Source: an uncultured Clostridia bacterium
Lineage (GTDB): Bacteria > Bacillota > Clostridia > Christensenellales > CAG-138
Reading direction: 5' to 3'
Length of the DNA: 18,983 bases
Assembly (NCBI GenBank): GCA_937915925.1
Contig: CALGGM010000219.1
Location: 1-18,983, forward strand
Both the position numbers and the translations under genes were made by a program. The notes under the pieces are model-generated. The model had not been told where the DNA came from, made no database searches, and was given only the letters and a program-made list of their open reading frames with translations. Shown here piece by piece: positions 1-6,270 of this stretch. Each line of letters begins with the position of its first letter. Position 1 is the stretch's first letter.

Positions 1-12
1 CCGCCCGGTACA

Positions 13-156
13 TTATGCATAAATCAGATCGTTGTTCACAACCTCCATAGCTCGAATCCGATAGTTGTTCATCCGCTGTACCCATAACATTTGATCCTGT
101 GCTTTAAGCTGTTCGGTGACGCCCTCACGGGACACCAGTTGTTTTTCTGTTATCAA
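13..156 (-). pseudogene. TnpV-type transposon protein, C-terminal remnant
   Basis: The last 47 codons before the stop at 13-15 read like the C-terminus of TnpV, a small accessory protein of clostridial transposons and conjugative elements. Visible matches from memory of the family are REGVTEQLKAQDQM, WVQRMNN and the final DLIYA. The similarity stops at about 156. The same frame runs back through the guaA terminator and the guaA 3' end, where it is only a shadow, and no start codon or ribosome site precedes the recognisable part. I read it as a fragment left by a decayed or partly deleted element, lying just after the guaA terminator. The function of TnpV is not well established. The rest of the element could lie left of the window. 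Confidence 0.68.
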
Positions 157-177
157 ATCGTTATCAATGCTGATAAC

Positions 178-211
178 AAAAAACAGCAGGCATTCCGAAG
201 AACGCCTGCTG
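178..211 (-). terminator. Intrinsic terminator of the xpt-guaA operon
   Basis: On the minus strand a 12-bp stem (CAGCAGGCGTTC with GAATGCCTGCTG, one G-U pair) closes on a UUCG tetraloop and is followed by six T residues. It lies 50 nt after the guaA stop codon and is a textbook Rho-independent terminator. Confidence 0.9.
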
Positions 212-260
212 CTTTCAAGTACTTCAGGATAATTCAGCACATTTTGAGTCAAAAGACGCA

Positions 261-1244
261 TTATTCCCACTCGATCGTGCCGGTGGGCTTGGGGGTGCAG
301 TCGAAGAGGACGCGGTTGACGCCCTTGACCTCGTGCGTGATGCGCTCGGTGATGCGGGAAAGGAGTGCAAAGGGAAGCGGCTCGACCGTTGCGGTCATGG
401 CGTCGCGCGTGTTGACCGCGCGCAGGATGACGGGCCATTCGTCGACGCGCTTGCCGTCCTTGATCCCGACGGACTTGAAGTCGGGAACGATCGTGAAATA
501 CTGCCAGACCTTCCCTGCAAGACCGGCGTTTGCAAATTCCTCTCTGAGGATCGCGTCGGATTCGCGGACCGCTTCGAGCCGATCGCGCGTGATCGCACCG
601 AGGCAGCGCACGCCGAGACCCGGACCCGGGAACGGCTGACGGAAGACCATGCTGTCGGGAAGCCCGAGCGCCTTGCCCACGACGCGCACCTCGTCTTTAA
701 ACAGGATTCGGACGGGCTCGACGAGCTCGAACTTCAGGTCCTCCGGAAGTCCGCCTGCGTTGTGATGCGCCTTGATGCCGTTTTCGCTTTCGAGGATGTC
801 GGGCCAGATCGTCCCCTGTGCAAGGAACGTGACGCCCTCAAGCTTTCTCGCTTCCTCCGCGAACACGTCGATGAACGTGCCGCCGATGATCTTGCGCTTC
901 GTTTCGGGATCGCTGACGCCCGCCAGCTGATCAAGGAAGCGGTCGACCGCGTCGACATAGATCAGGTTCGCATCCATCTCGTCCTTGAACACGCGGATGA
1001 CCTGCTCCGGCTCGCCCTTCCTTAATAATCCGTGGTTCACGTGTACGCAGGTAAGCTGCTTGCCGATCGCGCGGATCAGAAGCGCCGCGACGACCGAGGA
1101 GTCGACGCCGCCGGACAGCGCCAGAAGGACCTTGCTGTCCCCCACCTGCGCACGGATATCGGCGATCTGCTCGTTGATAAACTGCTCCGCCTGCGCGGGC
1201 GTCGTGATGCGTTCCATCGTTTCGGGTCTTGTGAGAATCGGCAT
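261..1244 (-). CDS. guaA: GMP synthase, ATP-pyrophosphatase subunit only (no amidotransferase domain)
   Basis: Catalyses ATP-dependent amination of XMP to GMP in the cytoplasm. The 327-residue protein carries the PP-loop SGGVDSS at residues 44-50, then the pyrophosphatase core and the C-terminal dimerisation domain with RQPFPGPGLGVRCLG and the terminal KPTGTIEWE. The usual bacterial enzyme is about 510-525 residues, with an N-terminal class I glutamine amidotransferase domain. That domain is absent here and no amidotransferase is encoded in the window. The protein must therefore use free ammonia or a separate subunit encoded elsewhere, as in the two-subunit archaeal enzymes. The ATG at 1244 was chosen because TAAGGAGGTT sits 7 nt upstream; the open frame extends further upstream without support. 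It starts 34 nt after xpt and shares its riboswitch-controlled transcript. Confidence 0.93.
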   Translation of the reverse strand: MPILTRPETMERITTPAQAEQFINEQIADIRAQVGDSKVLLALSGGVDSSVVAALLIRAIGKQLTCVHVNHGLLRKGEPEQVIRVFKDEMDANLIYVDAVDRFLDQLAGVSDPETKRKIIGGTFIDVFAEEARKLEGVTFLAQGTIWPDILESENGIKAHHNAGGLPEDLKFELVEPVRILFKDEVRVVGKALGLPDSMVFRQPFPGPGLGVRCLGAITRDRLEAVRESDAILREEFANAGLAGKVWQYFTIVPDFKSVGIKDGKRVDEWPVILRAVNTRDAMTATVEPLPFALLSRITERITHEVKGVNRVLFDCTPKPTGTIEWE

Positions 1245-1278
1245 ATTGGAAACCTCCTTAAAGATGATGTACGGGTCG

Positions 1279-1857
1279 TTATTCGTCGTCGCGGAACACG
1301 ATCTTTCCGGGCTCCGCATGCTCGATGATCGCAAGCGATTTCAGGTTTACGCCTGCCGCGCGCAGCCGATCGCCGCCGCCCTGGAACCCCTTTTCGATCG
1401 CACAGCCGATGCCGACAAGCTCGGCGCCCGCCTGATTCACGATGTCGCAAAGCCCCTTCAGCGCTTCGCCGCGCGCAAGAAAGTCGTCGATGACGAGCAC
1501 GCGTGTGCCGGGCTGGATCCAATCCTTCGCCGCGAGCAGCGTGACCTTCTTTTTATATGTATACGAGAAGATCTCGCTCTTGAACAGCCCGCCCTCGATG
1601 TTGTCGCTCTTCGCCTTCTTCGCGTAGACCATCGGCTTTCCGTAGCATGCGGCGCAGATCGCCGTCAGCGCGATGCCGCTTGCCTCCGCGGTCAGAAGCA
1701 GATCGACGTTATCGATGTCGAAATACTTTCTGAACTCGTCCGCGATCCGCATCATCAGCGCGCAGTCCACGCGATGATTCAAGAATCCATCGACCTTGAT
1801 GATATCCCCCGGCAGTACCTTGCCTTCCGTTAAGATGCGTTCCTTCAGTTCCTGCAT
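1279..1857 (-). CDS. xpt: Xanthine phosphoribosyltransferase
   Basis: Salvages xanthine with PRPP to give XMP, which GuaA, encoded next in the operon, turns into GMP. The 192-residue length is normal for the family. Visible signatures are KVDGFLNHRVD at residues 21-31 and the PRPP-binding loop VLVIDDFLARG at 120-130. Family-typical stretches near the C-terminus are AGAELVGIGCAIEKGFQGG and EHAEPGKIVF. The ATG at 1857 is preceded by GCAGGAGGGGACT, a strong ribosome site. The leader carries a sigma-A promoter, a guanine-class aptamer and a terminator hairpin, so guanine should shut the operon off by premature termination. Family assignment is secure; riboswitch control is inferred from sequence. 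Confidence 0.95.
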   Translation of the reverse strand: MQELKERILTEGKVLPGDIIKVDGFLNHRVDCALMMRIADEFRKYFDIDNVDLLLTAEASGIALTAICAACYGKPMVYAKKAKSDNIEGGLFKSEIFSYTYKKKVTLLAAKDWIQPGTRVLVIDDFLARGEALKGLCDIVNQAGAELVGIGCAIEKGFQGGGDRLRAAGVNLKSLAIIEHAEPGKIVFRDDE

Positions 1858-1870
1858 AGTCCCCTCCTGC

Positions 1871-1900
1871 AAATAAAAATAACAGCAGATCCTTCTGCTG
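1871..1900 (-). terminator. Leader terminator of the xpt riboswitch
   Basis: On the minus strand CAGCAGA-AGGA-TCTGCTG forms a perfect 7-bp stem followed by TTATTTTTATTT, just upstream of the xpt ribosome site. It is the likely expression platform. AGATC (minus strand of 1942-1946, right after P1) can pair with GATCT in the 3' half of this hairpin. GCCGATA of the 5' P1 strand can pair with TATCGGC at 1900-1906. Both are candidate antiterminator pairings and are inference only. Confidence 0.7.
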
Positions 1901-1946
1901 CCGATAAGCAAAGCCATGCCGCACGAACGTCGGCAAGGCCCGATCT

Positions 1947-2012
1947 CCCAATAGTCGCGACTGCGGCGTCGCGGTAGAAACATCCGGGCCATCCATCCGG
2001 ACCTATATCGGC
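1947..2012 (-). promoter_or_regulatory. Purine riboswitch aptamer, guanine class
   Basis: The minus strand shows the three-way junction of purine riboswitches. P1 ends with CCGATATAG and GACTATTGGG. J2/3 is the invariant GTTTCTACC (1973-1981). P2 is TCCGG with CCGGA, and P3 is GCGAC with GTCGC. The C in GACTA corresponds to the C74 specificity base, which selects guanine rather than adenine. Both hairpin loops differ from the usual GATATGG and CCGTAAAT forms: L2 reads about ATGGATGGC and L3 GCCGCA. They still offer GG and CC for the loop-loop contact. The aptamer lies between the xpt promoter and a leader terminator, which fits ligand-induced termination. Confidence 0.9.
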
Positions 2013-2034
2013 AGAGCGATGTATAATTTTCCCT

Positions 2035-2063
2035 ATTATACGCGACCCCGTTCCGAATTGCAA
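2035..2063 (-). promoter_or_regulatory. Sigma-A promoter of xpt-guaA
   Basis: On the minus strand TTGCAA (2058-2063) and a perfect TATAAT (2035-2040) are separated by 17 nt. Transcription would begin about 2028, just ahead of the riboswitch aptamer. Confidence 0.8.
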
Positions 2064-2136
2064 GGGGCAAATCGCATTTTCCGTAACATTTGCGCCGTGC
2101 CGTTTCCTTTATATTGCGAGTTTTTTCCGATACGGC

Positions 2137-2165
2137 TTGACAATTCGGGTGCGGGGTGCTACAAT
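2137..2165 (+). promoter_or_regulatory. Sigma-A promoter of the ParB-like/BMP gene
   Basis: TTGACA (2137-2142), a 17-nt spacer and TACAAT (2160-2165) form a near-consensus promoter. Transcription would start about 2172, which supports the TTG start at 2205 and rules out the ATG at 2019. It is divergent from, and about 75 nt away from, the xpt promoter. Confidence 0.8.
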
Positions 2166-2204
2166 GCGTCAACGCAAAATGCAGATGAAAAGGAGCAAAC
2201 GATT

Positions 2205-4145
2205 TTGAGCAGAGCCGAAGCAGTCGAAGCGTTTCGCGCGGCGCACAAAAAAGCATTGAAAACCTATCGGGAGGACGCCGAACACGGGCGTTGGCCGTAC
2301 CCGCAGGTGCTGGACGACATTTTGGAGGGCAAGAGCATTGCGGGCCGCATCGAGCTCGGCGTGATGAACGTCCCCTCCGAGCGCATCGTCGGCACGGTCA
2401 GCGCGGGACGGCGCTCCGTCTTTGCGCGCGATTTCATGCCGCTTGCGGAGCAAAACACCGAGTTCGGCGCAAAATGGATCACGCTGTGCGACGCGCACCT
2501 TTCAGACGAAGGCATCCGCGATCCGATCCGCTGCTATGAATACTTCGGCGATTTTTATGTGCAGGAAGGCAACAAGCGCCTGTCCGTGCTGCGTTACTTC
2601 GACGCGCCGACGGTCCCTGCGTCGGTCCTGCGCGTCGTGCCCGCATTTACGGACGATCCCGAAACGCGGCTCTACTATGAGTTTCTTGCGTTCTATCATG
2701 TCAGCCATACATACGCGTTCCGCTTCACCAAGCCCGGCAGCTATCAGAAGCTCGTCGCGGCGCTCGGCTTTGAGCCGGACGAGGTCTGGACCGAGGAGCA
2801 GCGCCGCCGCGTGCTGTCGGCGTTCACGCTGTTTTCCGACGCGGCAAAGCGCGTGAAGTTCCCCGAGGGCGTCGGGCTTTCCGACGCGTTCCTCGCATGG
2901 GTCTCCGTGTATACGCTCGACGATCTCAACGCCCTGTCCCCCGAAACGCTGCTCGCCTCGCTGAACGCCAGCGTGACCGACGCCGACGCGGACGTCACCG
3001 TCGCCACCGAAGCCGAGCCGTCCGGCAAGGGACTGCTCTCGCGCATCTATGACGTGATGTTCCTGCCGACGCACTTAAAGGCGGCGTTCATCCACGAGTA
3101 CCCGCCCGAGGAATCGAACTGGGTCCGCGGGCACGAGCAGGGCAGGCTCGCTGCGCAGGAAGCGCTTTCGGACCGCGTTGAAACGCGCGCGTACACCGTC
3201 GATGCGGAGCACACCGCGGACGCGCTGTTTTCGGAGGCGGTCAAGGACGGCGCGCAGGTCATCTTTGCCACGACGCCGTCGCTCATCGACGCATGCCGCC
3301 GCGCCGCCGCTGCGTACCCGAACGTCAAGATCCTGAACTGCTCGGTCGCCATGCCGTATCCGGGCGTGCGCACGTATTACAGCCGCATCTACGAGACGAA
3401 GTTCCTCGCCGGCGCGATCGCGGGCGCGTGCTCGCACAGCGATCTTTTAGGCTACGTCGCCTCCGCCCCCATCTTCGGCGTGCCGGCAAGCATCAACGCG
3501 TTTTCGCTCGGCGCAAGGCTCGTGAATCCGCGCGCGGTCGTGAAGCTGCGCTGGTCGTGTACCGAGCCCGACCCGTTCTCCTCGCTCATCAAGGACGGCG
3601 TGGACGTAATCAGCAACCACGAATGGTTCGCGCCGGAAGCTGCGCAGCCGCCGTACGGGCTCATCCGCGTGCAGAGCGACGGCACGCAGGAATCGCTTGC
3701 CGCGACGTTCTGGAACTGGGGCGCGTTCTATGAAAAGCTGCTCTCCGACATCCTTCTCGGACATTGGGAGGATGAAAGCGCGAACCGCAGCGCCGCCGCG
3801 ATCAATTACTGGTGGGGCATGCAGAGCGGCGTCATCGGCGTGAACCCGTCCGAAAAGCTGCCCGAGGGCGTGAAGGCGCTTGCCGAAACGCTGAAGGGCG
3901 CGATCATGGAGGGCAGGCTCGATCCGTTCCGCCGCGTGATGTCGGACCAGGAAGGGATCGTAAGAAACGACGGCAACCGCTGGCTGTCGCCGTCCGAGAT
4001 CCTGCATATGGATTGGCTTTCCGATACGGTCGAGGGACGCATCCCGGGATTTTCCGAGATCCTGCCGTTCGCGCAAAACAGCGTGCGCCTGCTCGGCGTC
4101 TACCGAGACGACATTCCGCCGGTAAAGGATGGGCCGATCCTGTGA
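2205..4145 (+). CDS. Cytoplasmic ParB-like N-terminal region fused to a BMP/Med-type ligand-binding domain
   Basis: Cellular role unknown. The 646-residue protein has no signal peptide, lipobox or membrane segment, although its C-terminal half (about residues 290-600) resembles the BMP/Med family of nucleoside-binding lipoproteins. Visible features are AAFIHEYPPEESNWVRGHEQG, the VIFATTPSL strand, FLAGAIAG, and VDVISNHEW. The N-terminal 150 residues contain YVQEGNKRLSVLRYF (EGNKRL at 121-126), which resembles the ParB/sulfiredoxin-fold motif with a conserved basic residue. The TTG at 2205 is the start because AAAAGGAG lies 9 nt upstream and the promoter is at 2137-2165; the frame opens earlier but would precede transcription. 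Its stop overlaps the start of the phosphoesterase gene by 4 nt. It could be an intracellular nucleoside- or purine-sensing protein, given the divergent xpt operon, but that is inference. Confidence 0.8.
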   Translation: MSRAEAVEAFRAAHKKALKTYREDAEHGRWPYPQVLDDILEGKSIAGRIELGVMNVPSERIVGTVSAGRRSVFARDFMPLAEQNTEFGAKWITLCDAHLSDEGIRDPIRCYEYFGDFYVQEGNKRLSVLRYFDAPTVPASVLRVVPAFTDDPETRLYYEFLAFYHVSHTYAFRFTKPGSYQKLVAALGFEPDEVWTEEQRRRVLSAFTLFSDAAKRVKFPEGVGLSDAFLAWVSVYTLDDLNALSPETLLASLNASVTDADADVTVATEAEPSGKGLLSRIYDVMFLPTHLKAAFIHEYPPEESNWVRGHEQGRLAAQEALSDRVETRAYTVDAEHTADALFSEAVKDGAQVIFATTPSLIDACRRAAAAYPNVKILNCSVAMPYPGVRTYYSRIYETKFLAGAIAGACSHSDLLGYVASAPIFGVPASINAFSLGARLVNPRAVVKLRWSCTEPDPFSSLIKDGVDVISNHEWFAPEAAQPPYGLIRVQSDGTQESLAATFWNWGAFYEKLLSDILLGHWEDESANRSAAAINYWWGMQSGVIGVNPSEKLPEGVKALAETLKGAIMEGRLDPFRRVMSDQEGIVRNDGNRWLSPSEILHMDWLSDTVEGRIPGFSEILPFAQNSVRLLGVYRDDIPPVKDGPIL

Positions 4146-4741
4146 AGATTTTGCTGGTGTCCGATGTGCCGGAGCCCGCACTGTGGGACTACTACCGTCC
4201 CGGGCGGCTCAAGGGCTATGATATGATCCTGTCCGCGGGCGATCTCGACGCGGAATACCTGAGCTTTCTCGTCACGATGGCAAACGTGCCCGTGCTGTAC
4301 GTACACGGAAACCACGACACGGGCTACGCCGTGCATCCGCCGGAAGGCTGCGAGTGCATCGACGATCGGCTCGTGACCGTCAAGGGCGTGCGCATTCTCG
4401 GGCTCGGCGGCAGCGCGGTGTACAGCCGCGGACCGCATCAGTACACCGAACGGAAGATGCGCCGCCGCATCGCGAAGCTGAACGGAAAGGTCCGTAAAAG
4501 CAAGGGTGTGGATATCGTGCTGACGCATTGCCCGCCGCGCGGCTTCGGCGACGCCGACGATTATGCGCACCGCGGGTTCGAGGTGTTTTTGCCGATGCTC
4601 GATAAATGGAAGCCGAAGATCCTTGTCCACGGGCATGTGCATCTGTCCTACGGCGTCCCGCGCGAGCTTTCGTACAACGGCACCCGCATCATCAACGCCT
4701 GCGGAAGGTTCGATCTGGAATTGGAAGACAGCAAAGCATAA
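4142..4741 (+). CDS. Calcineurin-like metallophosphoesterase
   Basis: Predicted cytoplasmic metal-dependent phosphoesterase of 199 residues; substrate unknown. Motifs in order are SD at 7-8, GDLD at 33-36, GNHD at 56-59, TH at 128-129 and GHVH at 164-167. Motif I is usually D-x-H, but here it reads SDVPEP, so the first metal-ligand histidine is missing. From memory, some clostridial relatives with the same SDV..LWDYY opening also lack it. The GTG start at 4142 overlaps the upstream stop (GTGA), so translation is probably coupled to the ParB-like/BMP gene and the two products may work together. No separate promoter was seen. Confidence 0.88.
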   Translation: MKILLVSDVPEPALWDYYRPGRLKGYDMILSAGDLDAEYLSFLVTMANVPVLYVHGNHDTGYAVHPPEGCECIDDRLVTVKGVRILGLGGSAVYSRGPHQYTERKMRRRIAKLNGKVRKSKGVDIVLTHCPPRGFGDADDYAHRGFEVFLPMLDKWKPKILVHGHVHLSYGVPRELSYNGTRIINACGRFDLELEDSKA

Positions 4742-4758
4742 AACATTCACATACGCGA

Positions 4759-4788
4759 TTGACACGCCCCGCCTATGCGGGGTATAAT
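4759..4788 (+). promoter_or_regulatory. Sigma-A promoter of tcdA with an inverted repeat in the spacer
   Basis: TTGACA (4759-4764) and TATAAT (4783-4788), both perfect consensus, lie 18 nt apart. The spacer is almost filled by the perfect inverted repeat CCCCGC-CTAT-GCGGGG (4767-4782), which could be a repressor site. It could equally act as a weak 3' hairpin for the preceding transcript, since no other terminator follows the phosphoesterase gene. Confidence 0.8.
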
Positions 4789-4818
4789 TATATATTATGA
4801 GGAATGAGGGATAGACGG

Positions 4819-5541
4819 ATGGCGGATCAGTTTACCAGAACCCGGCTGTTGATCGGCGACGCGGGCATCGAAAAGCTCCGCGCTTCCCGCGTTGCGGTGT
4901 TCGGGCTCGGCGGCGTGGGCAGCTACATTGTGGAGGCGCTTGCGCGAAGCGGCGTCGGCACGCTCGATATCATCGACGACGACGCGATCGCCGAGAGCAA
5001 TCTGAACCGGCTTCTGTACGCGACGCAAGGTAACATCGGGCAGCCGAAAACCGAGGTCGTGGAAGCGCGCATCCGATCGATCTGTCCCGACACGGTCGTG
5101 CATGCGCACCGGTGCTTCTATCTTCCCGAGACGGCGGACCGGTTCGACTTCACGCAGTACGACTACGTTGCCGACGCGATCGACACGGTTTCGGGAAAGC
5201 TGCAGCTTGCGGTGCAGGCGAACGCGGCGAACGTGCCGCTCATCAGCGCCATGGGCGCGGGCAACAAGCTCGACCCCACGGCGTTCGAGGTTGCGGACAT
5301 TGCAAAGACGAGCGTGTGTCCCCTTGCGCGGGTCATGCGCCGTGAGCTCAAAAAGCGCGGGATCCTGCATCTCAAGGTCGTCTATTCCAAGGAACCGCCG
5401 ATCGTACCGAACGGCGACGCGGAAGAAAGCGGCGCGCATCAGAAGCGGCAGACGCCCGGAAGCTGCGCCTTCGTGCCTTCGGTGGCAGGGCTCATCATGG
5501 CAGGCGAGATCATCCGCGATCTTTGCGGAATCGAACGATAA
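4819..5541 (+). CDS. tcdA: tRNA threonylcarbamoyladenosine dehydratase (TcdA/CsdL family)
   Basis: E1-like ATP-dependent enzyme that cyclises t6A at tRNA position 37 to ct6A in the cytoplasm. The 240-residue protein has the nucleotide-binding GLGGVGS at residues 29-35, a cluster of acidic residues at 53-55, NLNRL at 61-65, DAID at 119-122 and MGAG near 145. The family-typical stretches VCPLARVMRRELKKRGI and VVYSKEPP follow, then the C-terminal PGSCAFVPSVAGLIMAGEII. The ATG at 4819 was preferred over the one at 4804 because GAGGG lies about 8 nt upstream, whereas 4804 would have almost no spacing from its purine run. It is the first gene after a consensus promoter, and a DIP1984-family gene follows after 21 nt. 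Confidence 0.93.
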   Translation: MADQFTRTRLLIGDAGIEKLRASRVAVFGLGGVGSYIVEALARSGVGTLDIIDDDAIAESNLNRLLYATQGNIGQPKTEVVEARIRSICPDTVVHAHRCFYLPETADRFDFTQYDYVADAIDTVSGKLQLAVQANAANVPLISAMGAGNKLDPTAFEVADIAKTSVCPLARVMRRELKKRGILHLKVVYSKEPPIVPNGDAEESGAHQKRQTPGSCAFVPSVAGLIMAGEIIRDLCGIER

Positions 5542-5562
5542 AGAATCAAAGGAGATATACAT

Positions 5563-6021
5563 ATGAAACTGGCTGAAGCATTGCAGGAGCGTGCGGACCT
5601 GAACCGCCGCATCGAACAGCTGCGCGTGCGCATCACGGCAAACGCGCTGGTACAGGAGGGTGAAAAGACCGCCGAGGATCCTGCGGCGCTGCTTGAAGAG
5701 CTTCAGGCGTGCACGGAACGCCTGTGCGCGCTGATCCGCGCGATCAACCGCACGAACTGCGAAACGGTCACAAACGGAGTCTCTTTGACCGATCTGATCG
5801 CCGAACGCGACAGCAAGCGCGTTCTCCTTTCGATATACCAAGACGCGGTGGACGCCGCAAGCCGCGCGGTCAGCCGCGCGACGCGCAGCGAGATCCGGAT
5901 CCTGCCCGCGCTCGACGTAAAGGCGCTGCAGGAACAGGCGGACCTGCTCTCGAAGGAGCTTCGTCTGCTCGACAATACCCTGCAGGAACAGAACTGGAAG
6001 ACCGAGCTGTTGGGACTGTAA
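5563..6021 (+). CDS. DIP1984-family protein (septicolysin-like), function unknown
   Basis: A 152-residue, highly charged helical protein. MKLAEALQERADLNRRIEQLR at the start, the VQEGEKTAEDP segment near residue 30, and INRTN..T..G.SLTDLIAERD in the middle recall the DIP1984/DUF6847 family. The whole chain looks like coiled coil, with no signal peptide or membrane segment. Family function is not established; some members are called septicolysin-like without firm evidence. The ribosome site AAGGAGATATACAT immediately precedes the ATG. It lies 21 nt after the tcdA stop with no promoter between, so the two are probably co-transcribed. Confidence 0.82.
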   Translation: MKLAEALQERADLNRRIEQLRVRITANALVQEGEKTAEDPAALLEELQACTERLCALIRAINRTNCETVTNGVSLTDLIAERDSKRVLLSIYQDAVDAASRAVSRATRSEIRILPALDVKALQEQADLLSKELRLLDNTLQEQNWKTELLGL

Positions 6022-6270
6022 GCGCAAAGTCGGTATCCTTGCGGGGCGAATGCATCTCGGCGGCGGAGAATGCAGCCGCACTTAGTGGCGCCGAAGGGCA
6101 GGCGCAGGGATAAAATCCCGTTGATCGTTTTGCCCCGATCGTGTACGAGCGCACCGTGATCTTGCATCGTTACTACCGCGCATTGACCGCACGGAGAGGG
6201 TGGGTACGGGGAACCTTTGCGCATCCGAGAACAGAATGAACCGCGGCAAGTCCGCAGAAAGGAACGATAT
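6022..6270 (+). other. Intergenic region with five consecutive hairpins, no gene
   Basis: No protein-coding frame with a ribosome site was found. Five adjacent inverted repeats fall within 90 nt: TGCATCTC with GAG-A-ATGCA (6051-6074), GCCGC with GTGGC (6075-6089), GCGCC with GGCGC (6088-6105), GGGAT with ATCCC (6107-6119) and GATCG with CGATC (6123-6140). No run of T follows, so this is not a simple terminator. A weak promoter-like pair, TTGATC (6121) and TACGAG (6144) with a 17-nt gap, could serve the ABC gene. It may be a structured leader RNA or an interspersed repeat. Confidence 0.45.

Noticed and set aside
333..1025. 230-codon plus-strand open frame over guaA.
   Set aside because: Antisense shadow of a strongly conserved gene, with no ribosome site.
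2019..2204. N-terminal extension of the ParB-like/BMP frame from the ATG at 2019.
   Set aside because: It crosses the consensus promoter at 2137-2165, has no ribosome site and overlaps the xpt riboswitch and promoter region.
5545..5565. The ribosome site AAGGAGATATACATATG is identical to that of common T7 expression vectors.
   Set aside because: The flanking sequence on both sides is continuous, native-looking tcdA and DIP1984 coding sequence, with no other vector features. A short purine-rich ribosome site can match by chance.
4795..6081. 428-codon minus-strand open frame over tcdA and the DIP1984 gene.
   Set aside because: It spans two genes with clear families and ribosome sites on the plus strand; the product is Arg/Leu/Ala-rich without motifs.
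6061..6119. GGAGAA followed by CGCCGAAGGGC resembles part of a glycine riboswitch.
   Set aside because: The obligatory downstream CTCTCAGG..AAAGGAC segment is absent, GAG of GGAGAA pairs instead with upstream CTC, and the downstream gene is an ABC exporter.
6195..6215. GAGAGGGTGGGTACGGGG resembles the T-box antiterminator sequence.
   Set aside because: The conserved ACCGCG is not present at the right place, no specifier stem or terminator alternative was seen, and the gene context does not fit.
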